Source: Nitrososphaeraceae archaeon
GTDB lineage: Archaea > Thermoproteota > Nitrososphaeria > Nitrososphaerales > Nitrososphaeraceae
Length of the DNA: 39,281 nt
Direction of reading: 5' to 3'
Assembly (NCBI GenBank): GCA_009377575.1
Contig: WHTU01000028.1
Span: 1 to 39,281 of the forward strand
The notes under the pieces are model-generated. The model saw only the letters and a program-made list of their open reading frames with translations, did not search any database and had not been told where the DNA came from. Shown here in pieces: positions 1 through 8,697 of the stretch (positions are counted from its first letter, which is position 1; each line of letters starts with the position of its first letter). The position numbers and the translations under genes are program-made.

Positions 1-2
1 AC

Positions 3-86
3 AAAAACGTAAAGATTAAGATTAATTCTGTGGGAAGTAGATTTGCTACTGCAGAAAAAGTAGCGGGTTCAACAGAACCAACTTAA
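3..86 (+). CDS. 3' end of an unidentified gene
   Basis: An open frame enters from the left edge and stops with TAA at 84-86, giving 27 residues that end in STEPT. The stretch is rich in Lys, Ser, Thr and Ala and has no recognisable motif. It is taken as the C-terminus of a gene that starts outside the window only because the frame is open to the edge and its composition looks protein-like. Chance openness over 84 bases is quite possible. Confidence 0.3.
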   Translation, partial: KNVKIKINSVGSRFATAEKVAGSTEPT

Positions 87-367
87 GTTTTTGTTATATT
101 CTTAGACCAAACTCAACCAATCGGAAAGAAATTCGCTAACACTTTCCGTTATCTTATTTTCTATTTATTCAAAAAGCTAAATTGCATGTTTCACAGAAGA
201 GATTATGCTATTGAACATACTTAGTCAGAAGACTTCTCTGCTATATTGATGACAATAATAGCAGCAACGTTGGTGCGAAAAACAATAATAACAGCTGTTA
301 GCGCTTTTGCATATAACAAGAATCAAGCGATATCTTAAGTCTCAATTGGGTATTGTTATGCTATTGC

Positions 368-2146
368 TCACGTGCATCGACTATAAAATATGTCACTAGA
401 GCTTTGCCATACGACGAAAAGATTGTTTCCTGATACGGCTATGTTAGGAGAAAGTGACTCTTCAATATCCTCGCTTACATTTTTTACAGGATTAAAGCTA
501 GCTCCAGCATCTGTGCTTCTAGCAAGAAATACACTTTCATTTCCTAACGAATCATCCACCCACACAACATAAACATCATTGTTGGATACTCCTATCCTTA
601 GACCACCATGTGTAAAATCGCCTCCATTGTTACTCAGGTTCTTTACTGGTTCAAAGCTAGCTCCAGCATCTGTGCTTCTGGAAAAGAAAGCATCTTCTCC
701 CCCCCATATTACGTATACATTACTACCAATAGTAGCTATCTGTGGTTCAAATGAATCCGGAGTGTCTTGACTTAGAATCTTAACAGGATCAAAGCTGGCT
801 CCAGCATCTGTACTTCTGGTGAAGACTATATCTGCCTTACCTATGTCATGTTCCCAAACCACATAAACGTTGTTTCCTGACAGAACCACATGAGGATTAG
901 TGTTACGACCTCCAAGGGCTTCATTCAAGTTCATTACGGGTCCAAAAGTGGCTCCCCCATCTGTACTTATTGCAAACAAGGCATCAATGTCACCTGGTTG
1001 ACCACCACCTGCGCTTTGCCAAACTAATGCCACATTGTTGCCAGATGCGGCTAGCTTTACAGAATTTCCACCAGCTTCATCTCCAATACTCACGGGCTCA
1101 AAATTGGCACCGGCATCTATACTTCTGGTGAAAAATACGTTTGTACCAGAATCCCAAGCCACATAAACGTTGTTACCTGAGGCGATAACTTGTGGAGCAG
1201 TAAATGTTTCTGGAAATGGATCGCTAAGCTCCACTACGGGACCAAATGTCATTCCCGCATCAATGCTTTTTCTGAGCAGTATTTTTTCTCCATCACCTGG
1301 ATTGCCATTATCCCAAACTACATACACATTATTACCGGATACAGCTACCTGGGGTTGTCCTACGGAATCGCCGGGAGTGTTCTCCATCAGATTCTGAGTA
1401 GGACCAAATGTGGTACCACCATCCGTGATTTTTCTGAAGAATAAGTCAATGGTTCCTGTGGGGGTAATGTTATCCGCCCATACGACATACACATTGTTTC
1501 CAGATACAGCTATCTGGGAGAATAATGAACTTCCTTCATTATCACTTAGGTTTTGTATTGGCCCACATTCAAAAATGGTGTATTGATTTACTATTGTACA
1601 CGAAAGAGAATCGCCCGAACCTATTGTACCATTACATCCAGGAGAAAATGATGTTTGCAAAGTGAGCCCTGGAGGATTAGAGAGGGATCTTTCACTCACT
1701 GAGTACATCCCGGGGTCTAACCTAACGAAGGTACCTTGAGCAGAACCAGGAAATGAGCTAGGTGAGGGATTGTTACCAGATACCGATAGAGTAAAATCCG
1801 AAGGAGTAGGACAGACGACATCTTCAAGGCAAAGAACAATTTTGGTTACTTTAAGAACCGATCCTGTAGGTTGACCAACATTTGATGTCTGAAGTCCGAT
1901 AATATTCATTGCATTTTCATTCCCCTGTACTTCAGAGTCTAAATTCTGACACAAGACGCTTAATGGGAATTCACCATTTCCACATCCATTTAATACTGAA
2001 GTAACCTGAGTCTTATCGTATTTCAATGCAAAGGCTTCTTCAGAACTTGAAATAACAGAAGAGTGTAATGACGCAGGAACTATCAAAGCAATCAACAACA
2101 TGGTTGCAGTCAAGCTCTGAATGAACTTTTTATTATTATTGTTCAA
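368..2146 (-). CDS. Secreted sialidase-like (BNR) beta-propeller repeat protein
   Basis: 592 residues. A signal peptide is clear at about residues 8-30 (a basic KK followed by a hydrophobic LLIALIVPA core), so the protein is exported. After an N-terminal domain with several Cys (about 50-190), eight repeats of roughly 45-50 residues follow. Each has a core like SGNNVYVVW and most are followed by a Ser-Thr-Asp-Ala-Gly 'Asp-box' (STDAGASF type). This is the pattern of BNR/sialidase-fold beta-propellers. No full set of sialidase catalytic residues can be identified, so glycosidase activity is not claimed; a surface binding or adhesion role is inferred. The start is a TTG followed by four Asn codons; no ATG lies nearby. 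A CTAAATAA TATA-like element lies about 35 bases upstream. The repeats are very alike at DNA level, suggesting recent internal duplication. Confidence 0.8.
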   Translation of the reverse strand: MNNNNKKFIQSLTATMLLIALIVPASLHSSVISSSEEAFALKYDKTQVTSVLNGCGNGEFPLSVLCQNLDSEVQGNENAMNIIGLQTSNVGQPTGSVLKVTKIVLCLEDVVCPTPSDFTLSVSGNNPSPSSFPGSAQGTFVRLDPGMYSVSERSLSNPPGLTLQTSFSPGCNGTIGSGDSLSCTIVNQYTIFECGPIQNLSDNEGSSLFSQIAVSGNNVYVVWADNITPTGTIDLFFRKITDGGTTFGPTQNLMENTPGDSVGQPQVAVSGNNVYVVWDNGNPGDGEKILLRKSIDAGMTFGPVVELSDPFPETFTAPQVIASGNNVYVAWDSGTNVFFTRSIDAGANFEPVSIGDEAGGNSVKLAASGNNVALVWQSAGGGQPGDIDALFAISTDGGATFGPVMNLNEALGGRNTNPHVVLSGNNVYVVWEHDIGKADIVFTRSTDAGASFDPVKILSQDTPDSFEPQIATIGSNVYVIWGGEDAFFSRSTDAGASFEPVKNLSNNGGDFTHGGLRIGVSNNDVYVVWVDDSLGNESVFLARSTDAGASFNPVKNVSEDIEESLSPNIAVSGNNLFVVWQSSSDIFYSRCT

Positions 2147-2149
2147 CCG

Positions 2150-2700
2150 AATCTAACTTGTAACATTAGTGAATGCCTTATTTAGAATCGTCTAGATTTC
2201 ACTAACAATTAAATAAGATAAGATTAGAACATGAATCTTCTTTAATTCAAATAGATAATCTTATACTTTTACTACGTGATACTATTGTAATTAACAACTT
2301 ATTCGAATCAGGGGGGTGGTTAAATTTGGCTAGAATATCAGCATTATTGACTGACATTCTTTCAGTCATCATTGTAACATAATACTTATTGAGTTCAGAT
2401 GTAGCTTCTGCTATCCGTTGTCGGATTTCTGCTTCGTGATTACCATTATTTTTACAGATGGATTCAAATCATTGTGTTTTTGTTTTGTCTTCAATGAGCC
2501 ATATGTATTACAATTTGCTTAGTATATTATCATTCACATAGTAAATAATACGATCTTATTATGATTTCCATATCGGAAAAACTGTCTCTTTCCTTTAACT
2601 TTATTCCTAAAATGAGAAAGATTTCTTTTCCTAAAGGGAAATTATTAGTAGAGAATTATTTCCGTCTAAGATATTTAGTGATAATCACTATATATAACTC
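2150..2700. other. Intergenic region with a possible degraded frame
   Basis: About 550 bases lie between the propeller gene and the next gene. On the minus strand 2247-2468 is open for 73 codons and encodes a plausible charged helical stretch (EIRQRIAEATSELNKYY near its start), but the only ATG codons come half way through and the family is not recognised. It may be a relic of a gene. The rest is AT-rich promoter-like DNA with no other visible structure except the inverted repeat at 2677-2689. Confidence 0.35.
2677..2689. promoter_or_regulatory. Inverted repeat, candidate operator upstream of the 2701 gene
   Basis: AGTGAT-A-ATCACT is a perfect 6-bp inverted repeat with a 1-base centre. It lies between an ATATTTA element (2671-2677), which is at TATA-box distance (about 25 bases) from the ATG at 2701, and a TATATATA run (2689-2696). 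A site there could block the transcription machinery. Short palindromes arise by chance in AT-rich DNA, so this is only a candidate. Confidence 0.35.
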
Positions 2701-3012
2701 ATGAAACAAGATTATTTTGAAATCGATAGGGTAATTGAAGACCTAGCTAAATCCTATGCAGCTCCTTGTGCTACCAGTTGGTTTAAGGTTAACAATATCA
2801 AAAGACCTTCACAAGAAGATTATAGGAAAAAAGTAGTAGAGTTTATGAAGCATTTTGAGCAGACATTATCAATTTCTTATCCAAATGATATACAGTCAGA
2901 AGAGTTTAAGGAATATGTAAGAAGTGGATTGCGAAAAGCAATCTACAGCGTTAATAGCGGTAATAGCAAAGAAGTAGAAAGAAGGTACAAGTATTATGCA
3001 GATTACAATTAG
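2701..3012 (+). CDS. Hypothetical protein, 103 residues
   Basis: Family not recognised. The protein is soluble, charged and mostly helical, with a Tyr/Lys-rich C-terminus and no signal peptide, membrane segment or metal-binding motif. Two Cys do not form a pair motif. The ATG start is preceded by an AT-rich promoter region with a small inverted repeat. The next gene on the same strand begins 55 bases downstream, and half of that gap is a GT microsatellite, so the two could form a small operon whose spacing can change by slippage. Confidence 0.65.
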   Translation: MKQDYFEIDRVIEDLAKSYAAPCATSWFKVNNIKRPSQEDYRKKVVEFMKHFEQTLSISYPNDIQSEEFKEYVRSGLRKAIYSVNSGNSKEVERRYKYYADYN

Positions 3013-3026
3013 GAAAACCTACGTAA

Positions 3027-3057
<31 letters not shown>

Positions 3058-3067
3058 AGACCTTGAG

Positions 3068-3448
3068 ATGATCGACTTTCATAGGTTGGCAATACCAATT
3101 ATTGTCATTTTAATAGTAGGTGGTACCATAGGTTTTTTCTTAGCTTATGGTTTTTACCCAGAGAAACACGTTAATGTGAAAGTAGATGAGAAGTGTTATG
3201 AGTTTTTAGATAATGCTCTTACAAAGTACAATAGATTACAAGCTGAAAGAGAATTATTAGTATTAAAGCTTCAAACCAATGTAATAATATCATTTGATGC
3301 AATAGTACCGGTGGTTTTTAGTGGAACGAGAGAAGAAATTGATAACCTCATTTCTGATTACAATATAAAGATAACCACTTCTCAGAGATTGGGAGCGGAT
3401 AATAATCACATCGATAAATACATAGTCAAAACAATATACAGTCTATAA
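3068..3448 (+). CDS. Small membrane-anchored protein, 126 residues
   Basis: Residues 7-28 form one hydrophobic membrane segment (PIIVILIVGGTIGFFLAYG), followed by an outer or soluble domain of about 95 residues with mixed helix and strand character and a single Cys. No family is recognised. The start ATG is 13 bases after a (GT)14 tract. The last four residues (IYSL) and the stop codon are encoded by the first unit of a 14-bp tandem repeat array that continues past the gene, so the C-terminus may have been set by the repeat itself. Confidence 0.7.
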   Translation: MIDFHRLAIPIIVILIVGGTIGFFLAYGFYPEKHVNVKVDEKCYEFLDNALTKYNRLQAERELLVLKLQTNVIISFDAIVPVVFSGTREEIDNLISDYNIKITTSQRLGADNNHIDKYIVKTIYSL

Positions 3449-3539
3449 TATACAGTCTATAATATACAGTCTATAATATACAGTCTATAATATACAGTCT
3501 ATAATATACAGTCTATAATATACAGTCTATAATATACAG
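3435..3539. repeat. 14-bp tandem repeat array, 7.5 copies
   Basis: The unit TATACAGTCTATAA repeats seven times without a mismatch (3435-3532), followed by a half unit (3533-3539). The first unit is the coding end of the preceding gene and its TAA is that gene's stop. The ends of each unit are self-complementary (TATA...TATA), giving a regularly spaced AT-rich array. It could be a slippage product, a terminator or a protein-binding array; the sequence alone does not decide. Confidence 0.97.
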
Positions 3540-3705
3540 CCAATTCGCTACATCTGGAACGTTCTAACTTTAGATAGCAGATTGTGGTTTACTTATCTAA
3601 ACCTTGCACTTATTTACACTGGTCAAATCGATTACATATATACATTTTTAATGAAATTAAGAGATATTAATTTCGTTTCATTTTTAATTGTTAGTTTGCT
3701 AGTAA

Positions 3706-4776
3706 TTATTTTTCTAAATCATCTACCCCTTTCTCATTAACCGTAAAACGTATATCAGAATAAGGATGATATGGAGAATCGATCATCTTCGCTATTCTAT
3801 TCTCACCTGATTTTCTAAGGTATATCCTATATGTAGAAGTATGACCTATAACATTTCCGCCTGCTGCCTTTGTTGGATCTCCAAAGAATGTATCAGGAGA
3901 TGATTGCACTTGATTAGTAATCACAATTACTATGTTAAATATTTCAGCAAGTCTTATTAATTTATGTAAAATAGAATTAAGTCTCTGTTGTCTATCCGCA
4001 AGTGTGCCTCTACCTAAGAACTCTGCTCGATGAAGAGAGATAATACTATCTATTATTACTAATTTAGCGTTAAATTCATTTATATATCTACCAAGATCTT
4101 TGATAATCAATTCCAAATGAGAACTATTATATACTTTACATATTGCAGCATTCTTCAAAACTAACATTGGATCAAAACCTCTTGCCCTAGCGATCTGATT
4201 TAATCTTTCGGGCCTGAATGTTCCTTCTGTATCAATATAGATTACGCCTCCATCAAGGCCCCCTTCATTTATAGGTTGTTTTGCCATAGCACATAAAGTA
4301 TGACATATCTGTGATTTGCCTGAACCAAATTCTCCATAAAATTCTGTAACAGCTTGTGTTTCTATTCCTCCTAGCAACAATTCATCCAAAGATTTAGAAC
4401 CAGTAGAACATCTTAGCATAGCTTTCCTTTTTTCAAGAACAAAGTCAGCAGTCACAAATTCCTTGTCTAATATATTCGATTCTCTAAGCAGTTTCTGAGC
4501 TGCCATAATAAATGCTGCAGCGCTATCCTTGGAAGAATTAATATCTACAGCTAATTGGTCTGCACTAGTTACCGCTAGGTCCATCACTGATACGATCCCT
4601 GCCTCCTTAAGCTTCTTTGCTGTTGTTGGGCCTACTCCATCAATATCCTGTATCTCAAGGTCTATAGCATGAACAGACATTTTTTCGTTAGCATTGTATA
4701 TAGTTACGTCATTATTATCATGTTCAGAAGGATCTATACTAGGATCGGCTTGGATCCTTGTCTTTTTATCTGTCAT
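3706..4776 (-). CDS. radA: DNA repair and recombination protein RadA
   Basis: 356 residues, the usual length for archaeal RadA, the RecA/Rad51-family recombinase that forms filaments on single-stranded DNA and performs strand exchange in double-strand break repair. An N-terminal helix-hairpin-helix domain is at about 43-65 (DIDGVGPTTAKKL), Walker A at 148-155 (GEFGSGKS), the FRPERL motif at 187-192, Walker B at 239-243 (LVIID) and an L2-like segment around TNQVQSSPD. A polymerisation-type FVTADFVL segment lies in the linker. The start ATG fits the family start; a TTTAAATAAG element about 30 bases upstream fits an archaeal promoter. No intein is present. The gene is monocistronic, transcribed away from the SRPBCC gene. 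Confidence 0.97.
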   Translation of the reverse strand: MTDKKTRIQADPSIDPSEHDNNDVTIYNANEKMSVHAIDLEIQDIDGVGPTTAKKLKEAGIVSVMDLAVTSADQLAVDINSSKDSAAAFIMAAQKLLRESNILDKEFVTADFVLEKRKAMLRCSTGSKSLDELLLGGIETQAVTEFYGEFGSGKSQICHTLCAMAKQPINEGGLDGGVIYIDTEGTFRPERLNQIARARGFDPMLVLKNAAICKVYNSSHLELIIKDLGRYINEFNAKLVIIDSIISLHRAEFLGRGTLADRQQRLNSILHKLIRLAEIFNIVIVITNQVQSSPDTFFGDPTKAAGGNVIGHTSTYRIYLRKSGENRIAKMIDSPYHPYSDIRFTVNEKGVDDLEK

Positions 4777-4803
4777 TAACTAACTTATTATTAATTACTG
4801 ACA

Positions 4804-4814
4804 CTTATTTAAAG
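4804..4814 (-). promoter_or_regulatory. Probable radA TATA box
   Basis: Read on the minus strand, CTTTAAATAAG lies 28-38 bases upstream of the radA ATG. It matches the archaeal TATA element at the distance expected for a short-leader or leaderless transcript. Assigned by position and sequence only. Confidence 0.55.
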
Positions 4815-5013
4815 GTCGAAGAACGTAACAGAGAGGGAGGGAATCACTAGAGCTGAAAAAAGGAAAAGTATGTAATAGCCGTTCAACCGTCCACGTGATT
4901 CAGGCCTCTAACAGTTGCCAACTTCAGAAAGTCACGTAATTATCTTGTCTTTCATAAGTGGACTCGTGCATTGCTGTTTATTAGGCAGCCCCCCATTATC
5001 CGATAATGCAATG

Positions 5014-5406
5014 ATGAAATCCAGAACGATGAATACCTCGATAAATAGCAATCCTCAAATAGTTTATGACTTCGTCTCAAACTTGGAAAACCTGCCTAGG
5101 TGGGCTTCCAGCACCTTTCCATCCATAAAGGAAGTAAATGGGGAATGGATCGTAGACACTCCACAAGGACAGAATAAAGTCATGCTTGTGGAAAGAAATA
5201 ACTTTGGAATTTTAGACCACCATGTGAAGTTGACTTCTGGGGTAGAGGTATACGTTCCTATGCGTGTGGTGAAGAATGGTAATGGAAGCGAGGTAATGTT
5301 GACGGTGTTTCAGACACCGGATATGACAGACGAGAGATATGCCGAAGATATAAAAACGGTTGAAAAAGATCTGAACCACTTGAAGACCGTCATCGAAGAG
5401 TGTTAG
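5014..5406 (+). CDS. SRPBCC (START-like) family protein
   Basis: About 130 residues. The segment with INSNPQIVYDFVSNLENLPRW is the typical beginning of the polyketide-cyclase/START-like fold: a strand, then a V-[YF]-[DE]-F-[IV] helix and an L-P-x-W turn. The fold forms a hydrophobic pocket for a ligand; the ligand and pathway are unknown here. The frame is open further upstream to a TTG at 4915, but the extra residues are Cys- and Pro-rich and unlike the fold, so ATG 5014 (or 5011 or 5029) is preferred. A remnant of a flavin-oxidoreductase gene follows 28 bases downstream. Confidence 0.7.
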   Translation: MKSRTMNTSINSNPQIVYDFVSNLENLPRWASSTFPSIKEVNGEWIVDTPQGQNKVMLVERNNFGILDHHVKLTSGVEVYVPMRVVKNGNGSEVMLTVFQTPDMTDERYAEDIKTVEKDLNHLKTVIEEC

Positions 5407-5433
5407 AACAAAACTGGTAGTAATTACATCACG

Positions 5434-5565
5434 ATGACAGCGATATCAAAAGGTGAACTTAGTAGTTTTCTAAATCAGGGAACTTTTACGGCAAAACTAG
5501 CCACAGTTAAGGAAGACGGTATCACTAATATAATGCTCATTTTTGCTATGAGTAGGCGGTTTTAA
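5434..5565 (+). pseudogene. Truncated PPOX-family flavin oxidoreductase remnant
   Basis: The 43-codon frame begins MTAISKGELSSFLNQGTFTA and continues KLATVKEDG. This aligns over its first 29 codons with the start of the intact PPOX protein at 37122-37589, sharing QGTFTAKLATVK and DG, then diverges into unrelated residues and stops. The intact relative is 155 residues long, so only the first fifth remains. The remnant ends 4 bases inside the fen1 3' end on the opposite strand, so the missing part is simply absent. It could still yield a short peptide, but a deletion relic is the simplest reading. Confidence 0.8.
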
Positions 5566-6584
5566 AACCAATTTTCTAGAGATTGATTGCGACTTGATAT
5601 TGATTTCTTTAGCCTGTCTAAAGCTCCAGTCACACGTTCTCTAGAGAAGTCTTTTTCTCCGCAAAGAAAATCAACTATACTACAGTAGTCGACATCAGCA
5701 TATTCAATATTATTGATCTTTGGAACATCGGGATTTAGAAATATGTCGCGAATATCTTGATAAGGGATCTGTACTATTTTATCTTTTATTTTATCAATAT
5801 TTTCTAATTTGCCATTTTCTCTAATTAGTTTTAAAGCAGTCTTGGGACCTATTCCAGCTACACCTTCAGGATTAAAATCAGTACCTATTAAAATTCCAAT
5901 ATCTACCAACTGTTCATGAGTCAATCCTATTTTGTCAAGTACGTCTATATGATTGATAATTTCCGGCTGAATATCAAGATATAGATTTCTATTAGGTACT
6001 TTTCTCTTACCACTTATAGTGAGATTGCGTACTAGTCTCTTCGCTCCAAATAATATCGAATCATAATCTTGACTAGCTGCACAAAAAGCGTTATCAGATT
6101 TAGTCAAATAAGCTGCTGCTGCCTCTCCTTCTGATTGGGCCTGAACCACGGGTATTCCTAAAAGAGCGAGTATTCTTTTTGATTCTTCTACCATGGTTTG
6201 TGTCAAAACGGAAGTGGCTTGACCAAATTTTCTTGCGTCTTCAAATCTTCCTTGTGTTATCGCTTCCTGGTATTTTTCGACAGCTTCTTGCTTAATACGT
6301 TTTCTTCTCTCGATTTCTTTTGATTTTAAATGATGAGGCTTACCATCAAAAACGTATATCAATCTTAGATTTTCAGCTAGCAAATTTATGTTACGATAAA
6401 ATAAACCACTCAAATGACTTGTTATATTTCCTTCATTATCAGTAAGTAATTCTCCAGTCTGACCCCTAATTGTAGAGAGAAACTGGTAAATGGTATTATA
6501 GGCATCCACAGCTATTACTCTACTTGATAACTCAGTTGTAAAAATAGGTCTGGGTGATACAAGCAGTTTAAGATCTAAACCCAT
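5562..6584 (-). CDS. fen: Flap endonuclease 1
   Basis: 340 residues, the normal length for archaeal FEN1, the structure-specific nuclease that removes 5' flaps during Okazaki fragment maturation and repair. The metal-binding acids are all in place: D27 (IAVDAYN), D80 (VFDG), E152 and E154 (SEGEA), D173 and D175 (QDYD) and D236 (GTDF). The helix-hairpin-helix is at 241-254 (GVAGIGPKTALKLI). The last eight residues, NQSLENWF, look like a PCNA-interacting peptide with Asn instead of Gln at its first position. No TATA box is obvious close upstream. It forms part of the replication and repair gene set around the putative origin. Confidence 0.97.
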   Translation of the reverse strand: MGLDLKLLVSPRPIFTTELSSRVIAVDAYNTIYQFLSTIRGQTGELLTDNEGNITSHLSGLFYRNINLLAENLRLIYVFDGKPHHLKSKEIERRKRIKQEAVEKYQEAITQGRFEDARKFGQATSVLTQTMVEESKRILALLGIPVVQAQSEGEAAAAYLTKSDNAFCAASQDYDSILFGAKRLVRNLTISGKRKVPNRNLYLDIQPEIINHIDVLDKIGLTHEQLVDIGILIGTDFNPEGVAGIGPKTALKLIRENGKLENIDKIKDKIVQIPYQDIRDIFLNPDVPKINNIEYADVDYCSIVDFLCGEKDFSRERVTGALDRLKKSISSRNQSLENWF

Positions 6585-6757
6585 TTCTTTCTTAAATTAT
6601 GAGCAAGTAAGATTTACCTTTTTCTCTTCCTGTGGATTAACTATTCGAGATCGTACATTTCCCATGCCAGCATCATCAGAATATAGCTAGGAATATTTCA
6701 TCTGTATAGTAGAGAAAGAATATTATAAAGTTACAGATCGTCTGATAGTATACGCGA

Positions 6758-7330
6758 TTGCATGATACTGTACGAACATTTATTGCTATGGATGCATCAA
6801 ATATAACTGCTCTAGAGCATCTACAAAAAGAAATAACATCTAGCATTGGATGGGATTTAAATGTGATTAAGCCGATAGAAAAAGACAAATTTCATTTCAC
6901 AATTCTATTTTTGGGTGAAATACATAAGGATATGATAAAAAATATTACGGAAAAACTATGGAGAGTCGAATTTGAATCGTTTAAGATATTGTACAATAAC
7001 ATCGGGGCATTTCCTAACAAGAACTTTCCTAGAATTGTATGGATAGGGATTGACGATGATGGAAAAAAGAAGATGATGAATCTTAGTCGTACTATCTTAT
7101 CAAAATTGGATCGGGAAGGACTTAGAACGGACCAGATTTGTGTACCTCATTTAACATTATTCCGTCTGAAAAAGCAAGTAAAAATAGATTTTGATAGTTT
7201 ATCTAATTTGATGGGAAACAGGATCTTTGGTGCTGACACTGACACTATGGATAGATTTCATCTGAAAAAAAGTGATCTTACATCGCGAGGTCCGATTTAT
7301 TCAAATATGCTTACAGTTTATGCAAAATGA
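6758..7330 (+). CDS. thpR: RNA 2',3'-cyclic phosphodiesterase (2'-5' RNA ligase family)
   Basis: 190 residues. The two hallmark H-x-T motifs of the 2H phosphoesterase fold are H46-F-T48 (FHFTILFLGE) and H131-L-T133 (PHLTLFRL). Members open 2',3'-cyclic phosphates at RNA ends and can join tRNA halves in vitro. The start is a TTG: the family begins with VRTFIAMD almost at residue 1, and the next ATG lies after this conserved strand. The stop overlaps the cca start (ATGA), so thpR, cca and the kinase-like gene form one operon, consistent with tRNA end processing. Confidence 0.9.
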   Translation: MHDTVRTFIAMDASNITALEHLQKEITSSIGWDLNVIKPIEKDKFHFTILFLGEIHKDMIKNITEKLWRVEFESFKILYNNIGAFPNKNFPRIVWIGIDDDGKKKMMNLSRTILSKLDREGLRTDQICVPHLTLFRLKKQVKIDFDSLSNLMGNRIFGADTDTMDRFHLKKSDLTSRGPIYSNMLTVYAK

Positions 7331-8697
7331 GCCAATTGAACTCAGTTCTCCTAAAAGCATTAGAACTATCCAAACCTATGCAAGGAGAGGTAAAAAAAGT
7401 ATCTTCTGTTGCAAAGGAAGTCAAGGAAAGTATAATCAAACATGCATCCTCTACACAAATTAAGGATGTAGTCTTAGGAGGATCCTATGCAAAAGGAACC
7501 TGGCTTAAAGGTGATGTAGATATTGATATATTCGTCAAAATGAACAGTTCTTTGAAAGAAGAAGAATTTGAACTACTTGGCAAGCAAATAGGATTGGAAT
7601 CACTAAAACAATATCAACCGTATCTGAGATATTCTGATCATCCGTACGTTGAGGCATTTGTCGAAGGAATAAGAGTAAATATAGTCCCTTGTTACGACGT
7701 TGAAAAGTGGAATTGGATAAGCGCAGCTGATAGATCACCATTTCATACAGAGTATGTTACAAAGAAGTTGGATGAGGAAAAAAGGGATCAGGTTAGACTA
7801 TTAAAGAAGTTTCTAAAATCCCTGGGAATATATGGGGCTGAAATTGCTAAAAATGGTTTTAGTGGATATGTCACAGAAGTGTTAATTCTTAAGTACGGTT
7901 CATTTCAATCTACTTTAGAAGCATTATCTCATGTACAAGAGGAAAAAGTCATAATCTCGACGGATCCAATAGATGAAGAGGCTGCAAAGAAAACATTTAA
8001 ACATTCTGTAATTATATTGGATCCGATTGATCCTAAGAGAAACTTAGGAACAGCAATTTCGGTAGAGAACTTTGGCAAATTTGTATTAGCAGCAAGAACA
8101 TTTCTAAAGAAACCATCGATAGAATTCTTCATACGTCAAGAGAGGGAAGGAAATGCCAATATTTTTTCAGAGATATATCCAAATATATTAGTAGTAAGTT
8201 TTAGCTACAGAGAACGCAGCCCAGATGTGATTTGGGGTCAACTTAAAAAGAGTATAAATACTATTTCCAAGCAATTGACACTTGGGGGGTTTAATGTTAT
8301 AAGAAGTATATGTACTACAGACGAGAGAACAGAAGCAGCTTTCATATTTTTGTTAGAATCAATAACTCTACCATCATATATGGTAAAAACTGGTCCGAAG
8401 GTTTTAAGGAAATATGATTCTAGTAAATTCATTTCAAAGAATAATAACATTGCACGATTAATGTGGATTGATAATGAGATGCGAATAACCACCTTAGTAG
8501 CAAGAAAGGCTACTGATGCAAGAGAATATGTTAGACTTCTTTTAGATGAACGAATTGATAGTATAGGTATCACTAAGGGCCTTGTACCGGATCTCGGGAA
8601 TAAAACACAAATTTATACTGCAAATGAAACTAAATTTACATATTTGGTGAAGACAGCAATTAATGAACTCACTACAATTGAAAAGATATTTTTCTGA
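7327..8697 (+). CDS. cca: CCA-adding enzyme, class I tRNA nucleotidyltransferase
   Basis: 456 residues, typical for the archaeal class I enzyme that adds or repairs the 3' CCA of tRNA without a nucleic-acid template. The nucleotidyltransferase signature is GGSYAKGTWLKGDVDID at 51-67, with the catalytic D65 and D67; a third carboxylate is expected in the VNIVPCYD region near residue 122. The central and tail domains follow without a break. The start overlaps the thpR stop by four bases and its end overlaps the next gene by 35 bases, so translation is probably coupled. Confidence 0.96.
   Translation: MSQLNSVLLKALELSKPMQGEVKKVSSVAKEVKESIIKHASSTQIKDVVLGGSYAKGTWLKGDVDIDIFVKMNSSLKEEEFELLGKQIGLESLKQYQPYLRYSDHPYVEAFVEGIRVNIVPCYDVEKWNWISAADRSPFHTEYVTKKLDEEKRDQVRLLKKFLKSLGIYGAEIAKNGFSGYVTEVLILKYGSFQSTLEALSHVQEEKVIISTDPIDEEAAKKTFKHSVIILDPIDPKRNLGTAISVENFGKFVLAARTFLKKPSIEFFIRQEREGNANIFSEIYPNILVVSFSYRERSPDVIWGQLKKSINTISKQLTLGGFNVIRSICTTDERTEAAFIFLLESITLPSYMVKTGPKVLRKYDSSKFISKNNNIARLMWIDNEMRITTLVARKATDAREYVRLLLDERIDSIGITKGLVPDLGNKTQIYTANETKFTYLVKTAINELTTIEKIFF

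Noticed and set aside
3435-3539. CRISPR array
   Set aside because: Fourteen-base units are head to tail with no spacers.
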